Positions 48,461 to 55,519 of a DNA stretch of 64,000 nt are shown one piece after another. How positions within the stretch are numbered: position 1 is the stretch's first letter; each line of letters begins with the position of its first letter. The DNA is taken from assembly GCA_963755825.1 (NCBI GenBank), contig CAVWLA010000003.1:558001-622000 (forward strand), read 5' to 3'. The stretch comes from DATBQN01 sp963755825. Lineage in GTDB: Bacteria > Acidobacteriota > Thermoanaerobaculia > Multivoradales > UBA5704. The position numbers and the translations under genes were made by a program. The notes beneath the pieces were generated by a model. The model was given only the letters and a program-made list of their open reading frames with translations. It did not search any database and was not told the DNA's origin.

Positions 48461-48828
48461 GGCTGCTCTCCCCCTTTCCGCGACCGTGGCGCCCGTAGCG
48501 GCCGGCGCTCGATCGGTTGCTCCACCGGCTCCCCCCGATCCGCCGCCAGCTTCATCCGCGCGATCTCCTCTGCTAACTTAATACCTAACACCTCGCGATC
48601 CATCCGCCGGACGCTGTCCCGCTCGTCTCTCAACTCTTTACTGCGGTTCCATACGTTCTCGAAACACCACACCAAGAACATATCTCGACTCATCCCGAAC
48701 CGCCGCGCTGCCAATTCAATACGGTAACTCGTGAACGTATCGTCTACGGTCACCTTGATATCTACGGGCTTGAAATGCCACCTACAACTTATCCGCCGCG
48801 CCTTCTCTCTCCCTGCATGTCCCCACAT
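48457..48828 (-). CDS. Ribbon-helix-helix-like protein
   Basis: 123 residues from ATG 48828, five bases after the upstream stop. A strand VDIKVTVDDTF is followed by helices SYRIELAARRFGMSRDMFLVWCFENVWNR, a layout like ribbon-helix-helix DNA-binding domains, and a charged helix (DRDSV-like ELRDERDSVRRMDREVLG). It then has a Pro/Arg tail. It might regulate the element or partition it; the fold call is moderate. Confidence 0.5.
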   Translation of the reverse strand: MWGHAGREKARRISCRWHFKPVDIKVTVDDTFTSYRIELAARRFGMSRDMFLVWCFENVWNRSKELRDERDSVRRMDREVLGIKLAEEIARMKLAADRGEPVEQPIERRPLRAPRSRKGGEQP

Positions 48829-48832
48829 GGCG

Positions 48833-49150
48833 CTAGACCTCACCAAACTCCAGACCGGAACCGTTAGCTCCACCGTCCGGCTTACTCGCGGCGGTAATCC
48901 TCACTATCTGCCGCCGCGCATCCTCCGGTAACGTATGCGGAGCATCCAAATCAACCCATACCGCGAACCACCGTCCTGCGAAGAAATGCACCGCTAGTTG
49001 CGCCTCATCCGGTCCATACGTCCGCACGTTGTCCGGTGCATCAAAGAACACGTAACGCACGCGGTCATACACGAGTCGCCGCATCCGCTCGTTTACGACT
49101 CCAAGATTAATTGGCACACTTCCGCTGCTACAATCCGTGTAGCTGGTCAT
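48833..49150 (-). CDS. Element protein of unknown function (105 residues)
   Basis: Starts at ATG 49150 (TAGGAG upstream; the frame is open to ATG 49237). It reads YDRVRYVFFDAPDNVRTYGP, then QLAVHFFAGRWFAVWVDLDA, suggesting a compact alpha/beta domain with many aromatics. The family is unknown. It is the first gene of the three-gene leftward block and is divergent from the ribbon-helix-helix gene at 49314. Confidence 0.5.
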   Translation of the reverse strand: MTSYTDCSSGSVPINLGVVNERMRRLVYDRVRYVFFDAPDNVRTYGPDEAQLAVHFFAGRWFAVWVDLDAPHTLPEDARRQIVRITAASKPDGGANGSGLEFGEV

Positions 49151-49313
49151 GGGATCTACGCTCCTATGTCCGGTTAGGGCGGAGCGCAGGGCTGTATCCC
49201 CTCGCTCCGCCCGCCTGTAACCCCAACTCGCCGGCATGGCGATGCTGTGGTCTACAGGTACCCTACATATAGCCTACTCTTGCCCTAGTGCCGTTGTCTA
49301 CACTGCGCCAACT

Positions 49314-49514
49314 ATGGCGCTGTCAAAGCCCACAACCCGTAAACCTACCTCCACAACTCGCGGCGGACTGGTGAAGGTGGCGAGCTACTTCTACCCTGAC
49401 GAACTCGCGGCGCTACAGGCAAAGGCGAAGGTGGAGCGGTGCTCGCTCTCCGAGGTACTCCGCCGGGCCGTGCGCGCGTACCTGGGAATCGGCGGGACGG
49501 GCGGGACCGGATAG
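49314..49514 (+). CDS. CopG-type ribbon-helix-helix regulator
   Basis: 66 residues. After a basic Thr/Ser-rich lead, VKVASYFYPDELAALQAKAKVERCSLSEVLRRAVRAYLG is a classic ribbon-helix-helix (beta strand, helix A with an LxxxA pattern, helix B SxxExLRxAxxxYL). It probably represses the divergent leftward block and itself. The complete tRNA-Lys begins 12 bp after its stop on the same strand, so the two may be transcribed together. Confidence 0.75.
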   Translation: MALSKPTTRKPTSTTRGGLVKVASYFYPDELAALQAKAKVERCSLSEVLRRAVRAYLGIGGTGGTG

Positions 49515-49526
49515 ACTCCACTCCGT

Positions 49527-49601
49527 GGGGCCGTAGCGCAGTGGTAGCGCAAGTGACTTTTAATCACTGGGTCCTCGGTTCGATCCCGAGCGGCCCCACC
49601 A
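49527..49601 (+). tRNA. Complete tRNA-Lys(UUU) carried by the element
   Basis: 75 nt with encoded CCA. Acceptor GGGGCCG/CGGCCCC, D arm GCGC/GCGC, anticodon stem AGTGA/TCACT with loop CTTTTAA (anticodon TTT), variable GGGTC and T arm CTCGG-TTCGATC-CCGAG are all perfectly paired. It differs from the split host tRNA-Lys in every stem, so it is not a duplicate of it. The loop contains the same CTTTTAATC as the attachment core. It is the only intact tRNA-Lys in the window. Confidence 0.95.
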
Positions 49602-49782
49602 TCCCCTCGCCGGCCGCTTTCTTGGTACGAATCCGGTACATTCCCGCCCAAACTCCCCCGGAATCCCCAATACTCGCGCACACCGGCGCACCTACCGCCG
49701 GCGGTACCACCAACCCAATAACCCCTGTATTTTCAGTGATTTACCGCGACACTACCAACTCAACACACCCAACTATCAACCC
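49602..49782. other. 181-bp right-end region of the element
   Basis: Non-coding stretch between the element tRNA and attR, rich in short C/A tracts, with a partial inverted repeat TACCGCCGGCGGTA (49691-49704). No gene is visible. It may hold integrase or excisionase arm sites. Confidence 0.4.
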
Positions 49783-49791
49783 GATTAAAAG
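49783..49791 (-). other. Right attachment core (attR)
   Basis: GATTAAAAG on the plus strand, identical to the left core at 40015-40023, at the end of the 5' half of the host tRNA-Lys. Confidence 0.85.
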
Positions 49792-49822
49792 TCCGCTGCT
49801 CTACCGACTGAGCTAACGGCCC
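49783..49822 (-). tRNA. Host tRNA-Lys(UUU), 5' half, split by the element
   Basis: On the minus strand: GGGCCGT acceptor, TA, GCTC-AGTCGGTA-GAGC D arm, A, then GCGGA-CTTTTAA-TC, that is nucleotides 1-40. The acceptor pairs exactly with ACGGCCC of the half at 39979-40023, and GCGGA pairs with TCCGC there. The element DNA that follows on this strand has no T arm, so the junction does not restore a tRNA. The half lies 59 bp downstream of purA on the same strand. Confidence 0.92.
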
Positions 49823-49880
49823 GACCGGGCGGGAGTATAGCGGAAGGCCGGCGGGCGGCCTGGAGAGCGGGCGGGCCGGC

Positions 49881-51221
49881 TCAGCGGGTCTCGCGCTGCT
49901 CGACGACGTTCGCCAGGCGGCCGTCGGTCAGGCGGGCGAGGGTGGGGTCGGCGTGGACGATCGTCTCTTCGCGGCGGGGACCGGTCGAGATGAGGGCGAT
50001 CGGCGCGCCCACTTCCTGCTCGATGAGGTCGACGTAGTCGCGCGCCGCCGGCGGCAGGTCGGCGAAGTCGAGGACGCCGACGGTCGGCGCCTTCCAGCCC
50101 TTCATCACGCGCAGCACGGGCTCGGCGCCGAGGAGGTCGGCGCGGCCCGGCGGCAGGTCGCGGACCACCTGCCCCTTGAGCCGGTAGCCGGTGCAGACCG
50201 GGATCTCGGCGAAGTCGTCGAGGACGTCGAGCTTGGTGAGGGCGATCGCGTCGATGCCGTTGACCAGCCGGGCGTAGCGCGCGACGACGGTGTCGAGCCA
50301 GCCGCAGCGCCGCGGCCTGCCGGTCACCGTGCCGTATTCGTTGCCGCGCTTGCGCAGGAACTCGCCCGTCGCCTCGGTCAGCTCGGAGACCATCGGCCCG
50401 CCGCCCACCCGCGTGGTGTAGGCCTTGAGCACGCCGAGCGCGCCGGCGATGCGGGTCGGCGGCACGCCGGTCCCGGTGGCGGCGCCGCCGGCGGTCGAGC
50501 TGGAGCTGGTGACGTAGGGGTAGCTGCCGTGATCGACGTCCAAAAGCGTGCCCTGCGCACCTTCAAAGAGAAGGCTATGCCCATCGTCGATCCAGCCGTT
50601 GAGCAGCACCTCGGTGTCGCGCAGGCAGCGGCCGAGCCGCGACGCCCAGTCGCGGCAGAGGTCGGCGTAGAAGGCGGGCGCCGCGAGCGGCTCGCCGCCG
50701 AGGGCCTTGAGCTCGACGTCGATGCCCACCATCTCGAGGCGGAGGAGATCCTCGATGTCGGGCGCCGCCAGGTCGCAGGCGCGGATGCCGGTGCGCGCCA
50801 TCTTGCACTGGTAGGCCGGGCCGATGCCGCGCGATGTGGTGCCGATCTTGCCGGCGCCGCGCGCCGCCTCGCGCGCCTGGTCGAGCTGGGCGTGGAAGGG
50901 AAGGAGGATGTGGGCGCGGTTGGAGAGGAAGAGCCGGCCGGTGGCGCGCACGCCGGCCTCGGCCAGGCGCTCCAGCTCGGCGAGGAGGGCGTCGGGCGCC
51001 ACCACCATGCCGTTGCCGAGGACGCACTGCATCCCCGGATGGAGGATGCCCGAGGGGATCAGCTGCAGCGAGAAGTGGCGGTCGCCGAAGCGCACCGTGT
51101 GGCCGGCGTTGTGGCCGCCCTGGTAGCGCACGACGGCGTCGAAGGCCGGGCAGAGGAGATCGACGATCTTGCCCTTGCCCTCGTCACCCCACTGCATCCC
51201 GACGATGACGACGTTGGCCAT
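49881..51221 (-). CDS. purA: Adenylosuccinate synthetase PurA
   Basis: 446 residues. It makes adenylosuccinate from IMP, aspartate and GTP, the first committed step to AMP. It has GMQWGDEGKGKIVD (GTP loop with catalytic Asp), GGHNAGHT with the catalytic His, GTTSRGIGPAYQCK, LFEGAQGTLLDVDHGSYPYVTSSS and TGRPRRCGWLD. The length is normal. The start ATG 51221 gives MANVVIVGMQWGDEG. In the uninterrupted chromosome the tRNA-Lys gene would be the next gene on this strand. Confidence 0.97.
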   Translation of the reverse strand: MANVVIVGMQWGDEGKGKIVDLLCPAFDAVVRYQGGHNAGHTVRFGDRHFSLQLIPSGILHPGMQCVLGNGMVVAPDALLAELERLAEAGVRATGRLFLSNRAHILLPFHAQLDQAREAARGAGKIGTTSRGIGPAYQCKMARTGIRACDLAAPDIEDLLRLEMVGIDVELKALGGEPLAAPAFYADLCRDWASRLGRCLRDTEVLLNGWIDDGHSLLFEGAQGTLLDVDHGSYPYVTSSSSTAGGAATGTGVPPTRIAGALGVLKAYTTRVGGGPMVSELTEATGEFLRKRGNEYGTVTGRPRRCGWLDTVVARYARLVNGIDAIALTKLDVLDDFAEIPVCTGYRLKGQVVRDLPPGRADLLGAEPVLRVMKGWKAPTVGVLDFADLPPAARDYVDLIEQEVGAPIALISTGPRREETIVHADPTLARLTDGRLANVVEQRETR

Positions 51222-51420
51222 GGCTCGCGGGGTCGGTCGATCGGGAGATCAGGAGAATCGGAATCGGCGGGGGTCGCTGGTCGCGGCAGGGTGCTGGCGG
51301 GGCCTCTAAGACCCGCGGACACTAGCAGATGCGGCCGGAGGCGGCAAGCGCGGCCGGCCTCTCGCGAGGCGCCCGCGGTGCTAAGATCGGCGGCGCTTCC
51401 AGCCCCTGCGGAGCCGCACC

Positions 51421-52245
51421 GTGCAGCAGATCGCGCTCAGCGCCGCCAACCTCCTCCTGTCGCTCGCCTACCTGCTGGTGGCGGTCGACTATGGCTTCCT
51501 CTTCTTCGCCGCGCAGCCGGTGGCGATCCGCACGGCGACGCCGGCTCTGCGGGCGACCGTCGCCCTCCACGTCGTCTACCTCGCCGCCCTCGGCGTGCGG
51601 CATGGCCAGTTCCCCTTCGCCACCCTCTCGCAGGCGCTCTCCGTGGTGGCGCTCGCCACCGCGGTCGTCTACGTCTTCGTCGAGTGGCGGGGCCGCGAGC
51701 GCTCGACCGGCTTCTGGATGGTGTCGCTGGTCTTCGTCTTCCAGCTCCTGTCGTCGCTCCTCTTCCGCCCCGACCCGCCGGACCGGGCGATCTTCCACAA
51801 CCCGTTCTTCGCCTTCCACGTCTCTCTCGCCCTCCTCGGCTACGCGGCGTTCGTGGTGGCGGCGGTCTACGCCTTCCTCTTCCTCCAGCTCTACCGCGAC
51901 CTCAAGGCCGGGCGCTTCTCCACCTTCTTCGGCAAGCTGCCGCCGCTCGAGGTGCTGGAGCGGATGATGCTCGGGGCGCTCACCATCGGCTTCGTGGCGC
52001 TGACCGGCGCGCTCGTCACCGGCGCGCTCTGGGCGCAGGAGATCTACGCCAACTGGCAGCACGACCCGAAGATCCTGGCGACGCTCGCCACCTGGGCGCT
52101 CTACGCCGTCGCCCTCCTGCTCCGCCGCCTGCGCCGCTGGCAGGGCCGGCAGACCGCCCTCGCCAGCCTCGCCGGCCTCGGCGCCATCCTCTTCTCGCTC
52201 GTCGCCGTCAATCTCTTCTTCACCGGCTTCCACGGCTTCCTCTGA
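51421..52245 (+). CDS. CcsA/HemX-like cytochrome c assembly membrane protein
   Basis: 274 residues, eight helices, GTG start with GGAG eight bases before. FHVSLALLGYAAFVVAAVYAFLFL and LPPLEVLERMMLGALTIGFVALTGALVTGALWAQE contain the conserved His and the GALWAQE lead. The tryptophan-rich heme site is reduced (IYANWQHDPKI where CcsA has WSWDPKE). This fits the HemX-like branch that sits beside hemA, proposed to control glutamyl-tRNA reductase levels or heme delivery. hemA follows 39 bp downstream. Confidence 0.82.
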   Translation: MQQIALSAANLLLSLAYLLVAVDYGFLFFAAQPVAIRTATPALRATVALHVVYLAALGVRHGQFPFATLSQALSVVALATAVVYVFVEWRGRERSTGFWMVSLVFVFQLLSSLLFRPDPPDRAIFHNPFFAFHVSLALLGYAAFVVAAVYAFLFLQLYRDLKAGRFSTFFGKLPPLEVLERMMLGALTIGFVALTGALVTGALWAQEIYANWQHDPKILATLATWALYAVALLLRRLRRWQGRQTALASLAGLGAILFSLVAVNLFFTGFHGFL

Positions 52246-52284
52246 CGACGTGACCAGCGCACGGCCCCCCGCCGCACACGGCAG

Positions 52285-53700
52285 ATGAGCGACCCCGAGC
52301 GCCGGCCCGATCCGCCGCTCCTCCTCGTGGGGACCGACTTCCGCTGCTCGCCGGTCGAGATCCGCGAGCAGGTGGCCTACGGCGCCCAGGAGGGCGAGGA
52401 GCTGCTCGTCCACCTCCTCGCCCGGCCGCCGATCGCCGAGGCCTTCCTCCTCTCCACCTGCAACCGCACCGAGGTGCTCCTCCAGCCGCGCGACGAGGAG
52501 GAGGCCTATCGGGCGGTCCTCGAGCTGGTCTTCCTGCGCCGCGCCCCCGAGCTCGAGCGGCCGGGGCGGCTCTACGTCAAGCGCAACGGCGAGGCGGCGC
52601 GGCACCTGCTGTCGGTGGCGAGCGGCCTCGAGTCGATGGTCCTGGGCGAGCCCGAGATCCTCGGCCAAGTGCGCCAGGCGTCGACCCTCGCCGAGACGGT
52701 GGGCGCCGCCGGCGCGGTGTTGAAGCGCCTGCTCCGCGCCGCCATGGCCTCGGGCAAGCGGGCGCGGCAGGAGACCGCTCTCGCCGGCGGCGCCGTCTCG
52801 CTCGGCTACGCCACGGTCGAGCTGGCGAAGAACATCTTCAGCGGCCTCGACGGCTGCCGCGTGCTGCTCATCGGCGCCGGCGAGACCGGCCGGCTGGCGG
52901 CGCGGGCGCTCCACGAGCGCGGCGCCCGCGGCATGCGGGTGGCGAACCGCGGCGCCGAGCGCCGCGAGCGCTTCCGCGCGGAGTTCCCGGACTCCGAGAT
53001 GCTCACCTTCGAGGAGCGCCTGGAGGCCCTGCGCTCGGCCGACCTGGTGGTGGTCTCGACCTCCGCCGACGAGCCGGTGCTCACCCGCCGCCAGCTCGCC
53101 GAGGCGATGGCGTCGCGGCCGAGCCGGCCGCTCCTCGTCGTCGACCTCGGGGTGCCGCGGAACGTCGAGCCCGATGCCGGCAGGGTCGAGAACCTCTTTC
53201 TCCACCCCATCGACTCGCTGCAGAACCTCATCCAGAAGAACCTCAAGCGGCGCAAGGAAGAGGTGCCGCGGGTCGAGGAGATCGTCGACCAGGAGCTGGC
53301 CATCTTCCGCTCCTGGTACCGCGGCCTCGAGGCGGAGCCGCTGATCGCCCGCCTGCAGAAGCAGGCCGAGGGCGTGCGCCGGCAGGCGCTCGCCGAGGCG
53401 CTCCCCGACTTCCCGCCGGAGACCCACGCCGCGCTCGAGAGGCTCACCCGCTCGCTGGTGCGCAAGGTCCTCCATCACCCGAGCACGCGCCTGCGCGGCA
53501 AGGGCGGCCTCGCCGATCTGCCGCAGCTCGACCTCGTGCGCGAGCTGTTCCATCTCGACGACGCGATCGAGGAAGCCGAAGCCGAGGCCGCTCTCGCCGC
53601 CTCGCCGGCCGCCGTACCCGCCACCGCCGCCGGCAGCGCGGCCGAGATCGCGCCCGGCGACGGCGAGGACTGCCAGCCCCCCGGACCCGCCCGCGGATGA
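52285..53700 (+). CDS. hemA: Glutamyl-tRNA reductase HemA
   Basis: 471 residues. First step of C5 tetrapyrrole synthesis: reduces glutamyl-tRNA-Glu to glutamate-1-semialdehyde with NADPH. LLVGTDFRCSPVEIREQVAY and FLLSTCNRTEVLL (nucleophile Cys) mark the catalytic domain. GLESMVLGEPEILGQVRQA, VLLIGAGETGRLAARAL (Rossmann) and LVVDLGVPRNVEPD mark the rest. The C-terminal dimer helix is followed by an Ala-rich tail of ~40 residues. Its stop overlaps hemC (ATGA). Confidence 0.95.
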   Translation: MSDPERRPDPPLLLVGTDFRCSPVEIREQVAYGAQEGEELLVHLLARPPIAEAFLLSTCNRTEVLLQPRDEEEAYRAVLELVFLRRAPELERPGRLYVKRNGEAARHLLSVASGLESMVLGEPEILGQVRQASTLAETVGAAGAVLKRLLRAAMASGKRARQETALAGGAVSLGYATVELAKNIFSGLDGCRVLLIGAGETGRLAARALHERGARGMRVANRGAERRERFRAEFPDSEMLTFEERLEALRSADLVVVSTSADEPVLTRRQLAEAMASRPSRPLLVVDLGVPRNVEPDAGRVENLFLHPIDSLQNLIQKNLKRRKEEVPRVEEIVDQELAIFRSWYRGLEAEPLIARLQKQAEGVRRQALAEALPDFPPETHAALERLTRSLVRKVLHHPSTRLRGKGGLADLPQLDLVRELFHLDDAIEEAEAEAALAASPAAVPATAAGSAAEIAPGDGEDCQPPGPARG

Positions 53701-54671
53701 CGGCGCGGACGCCGCCGGAGTCCAATCCCCAGCCGCCGCCCGTCCGGCTCCGCCTGGGAACCCGCCGGAGCCCGCTCGCCGTCGCCCAGTCGAGCCAGAC
53801 GGCGCGGGCGCTCGAGGCGCTGCACCACGGCCTCGCCATCGACTTGGTGCCGGTGGTGACGGCGGGCGACGTGACGCCCGGGGACCTCGCGGCCTTCGGC
53901 GGCAAGGGGCTGTTCACCGAGGAGCTCGAGCGCGGCCTGCTCGGCGGCAATCTCGACCTCGCCGTGCACAGCCTCAAGGATCTGCCCGTCGTCCTCCCCG
54001 CCGGCCTCGCCATCGCCGCGTTTCCCGAGCGGGCCGACGCGCGCGACGTCCTGGTCTCCACGGTGGCGTCGAGCATCGAGGGGCTGCCGGCGGGTGCGGT
54101 GATCCTCACCGGCTCGCTCCGCCGCCGCGCCCAGCTCCTCCTCCTCCGCCCCGACCTCGACGTGCGGCCGCTGCGCGGCAACGTCGACACCCGCCTCCGC
54201 AGGTGGCGGGAGAGCGGCGCCGCCGGCGTCGTCCTCGCCGCCGCCGGCCTGGCGCGGCTGGGCCTCGCCGATCTGCCGGCGCATGCGATCCCGGCCGAGA
54301 CCATGCTGCCGGCGCCGGGACAGGGGACGCTCGCCCTCGAGGTGTGTGAGAGCAGCGCCGCTCTCGCCCTCTGCCGCGCCCTCGACCAAGCGGCGACCGC
54401 CCGCGCCGCCGCAGCCGAGCGCCTCGTCGTGGCGGCCTTCGGCGGCGACTGCACCCTGCCACTCGGCGCCTGGGCGCGCGAGGAAGGGGGCGCGCTCCGC
54501 ATCGACGCCATCCTCGCCACCCCCGACGGCAGCCGCGCCGCCCGCGGCGGCGGCGCGGGGAACGACGCCGAGACCGCCGCGGCGGCCTGCATCGCGGCGC
54601 TGCGTGCGGACGGCGCGGAGGCCGTGCTGGGGGCGATCGCCGCGGCGATCACTGCGGCGCGCAGCCAGTGA
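53697..54671 (+). CDS. hemC: Porphobilinogen deaminase HemC
   Basis: 324 residues. Builds hydroxymethylbilane from four porphobilinogens. Visible are LRLGTRRSPLAVAQSSQTAR, GGKGLFTEELERGLLGGNLDLAVHSLKDLP (with the catalytic Asp), TGSLRRRAQLL and ETMLPAPGQGTLALEV. The cofactor-binding Cys is in AAFGGDCTLPLGAWA. A short Pro-rich lead precedes the fold. It overlaps hemA and hemD by four bases each, so the three are translated together. Confidence 0.95.
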   Translation: MTARTPPESNPQPPPVRLRLGTRRSPLAVAQSSQTARALEALHHGLAIDLVPVVTAGDVTPGDLAAFGGKGLFTEELERGLLGGNLDLAVHSLKDLPVVLPAGLAIAAFPERADARDVLVSTVASSIEGLPAGAVILTGSLRRRAQLLLLRPDLDVRPLRGNVDTRLRRWRESGAAGVVLAAAGLARLGLADLPAHAIPAETMLPAPGQGTLALEVCESSAALALCRALDQAATARAAAAERLVVAAFGGDCTLPLGAWAREEGGALRIDAILATPDGSRAARGGGAGNDAETAAAACIAALRADGAEAVLGAIAAAITAARSQ

Positions 54672-55450
54672 GCATCGACCGCCCTCTCGCCGGCCTCCGC
54701 GTCGTGGTGACGCGCGCGGCGGCGCAGGGGGGCGGGCTGCTCGCGGCGTTCGCCGGCGCCGGGGCCGAGGCGGTGGCGCTGCCGCTCCTCGAGGTGGTGC
54801 CGCCGGCGGATGCGCGGCCGCTCGAGCGCGCCGCTTCGGAGCTGGCGCTCTACGACTGGCTGGTCTTCACCTCGGCGAACGCCGTCGAGGCTTTCCTGCC
54901 GCTCGCCGGCGGCGCTGTGCCCGCCCGCCTGCAGGTCGCCGCGGTGGGCACCGCGACCGCCGCAGCGCTCCGCGGCTACGAGATCGAGCCGGCGATCTCC
55001 GGCGCCGCCGACGCCGCGGCGCTCGCGGCGGCGCTCGCGCCCCACGTCGCGCGCCGGCGCCGCGTCCTCCTCCCCCAGGCGGCGGACGCCGCGGCCACAG
55101 TCGTCGAAGCGCTCGCCGCCGCCGGCGCCGAGCCGATCGCGGTCGTCGCCTACGACAAGCGCCTGCCGCCGGACGCGGCGGAGCGCGCCGGCTCCCTCTT
55201 CAGCGATGAGATCGGCTGGGTGACCTTCACCAGCGGGCGCATCGTGCGGCATCTCGTGAGGTTGTTCGCCGCGAGCTGGGAACGCCGCAGGCCGGAGCTC
55301 CGCGCGGCGTCGATCGGCAGGGCGACCAGCGCCGAGCTGACGCGGCACGGCGTCGCGCCGGCGGCCGAGGCGGCGCGGCCCGGCGATGCGGAGCTGGTGG
55401 CGGCGGTCGTCGCCGCGGTCGAGCGGGCGGCAGGCGGCGGCCCGCTATAG
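54668..55450 (+). CDS. hemD: Uroporphyrinogen-III synthase HemD
   Basis: 260 residues, GTG start overlapping hemC. Closes hydroxymethylbilane with inversion of ring D. It is poorly conserved as a family, but LAGLRVVVTRAAAQGGGLLAAFAGAGAEAVALPLLEV, YDWLVFTSANAVEAFLPL, VAAVGTATAAALRGYEIEPAI and WVTFTSGRIVRHLVRLF are the standard two-domain blocks. The position after hemC confirms it. hemB is not in the window. Confidence 0.9.
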   Translation: MSIDRPLAGLRVVVTRAAAQGGGLLAAFAGAGAEAVALPLLEVVPPADARPLERAASELALYDWLVFTSANAVEAFLPLAGGAVPARLQVAAVGTATAAALRGYEIEPAISGAADAAALAAALAPHVARRRRVLLPQAADAAATVVEALAAAGAEPIAVVAYDKRLPPDAAERAGSLFSDEIGWVTFTSGRIVRHLVRLFAASWERRRPELRAASIGRATSAELTRHGVAPAAEAARPGDAELVAAVVAAVERAAGGGPL

Positions 55451-55519
55451 ACTTCCGACCTCCAGGAGCCACCCGCTCGCGGCCCCTCGTTCCAGGCCCC
55501 TCGGCCAAGGAGATCCGCC

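Larger units (their letters stand above)
40015..49791. mobile_element. ~9.77-kb integrated element in a tRNA-Lys gene (phage-like/satellite-like)
   Basis: Bounded by 9-bp direct copies of the tRNA-Lys anticodon-loop core (40015-40023 and 49783-49791). The DNA is visibly lower in GC than both flanks and rich in codons such as CTA, TTA and GTA that the host avoids. The integrase gene lies next to the left end; then come a terminator, a repressor, an excisionase-like gene, a rightward block of unknown and adhesin-like genes, a leftward block of three genes, a ribbon-helix-helix gene and a complete tRNA-Lys. Terminase large subunit, portal, capsid, replication initiator and conjugation genes are not recognisable. 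It may be a satellite, a very small phage or another integrative element. Confidence 0.88.

Noticed and set aside
40015..49791. Large group I or group II intron in the tRNA-Lys anticodon loop
   Set aside because: Group I introns do interrupt anticodon loops, but 9.8 kb with an integrase, repressor and 9-bp core duplication fits site-specific integration. No intron core or reverse transcriptase/maturase was seen.
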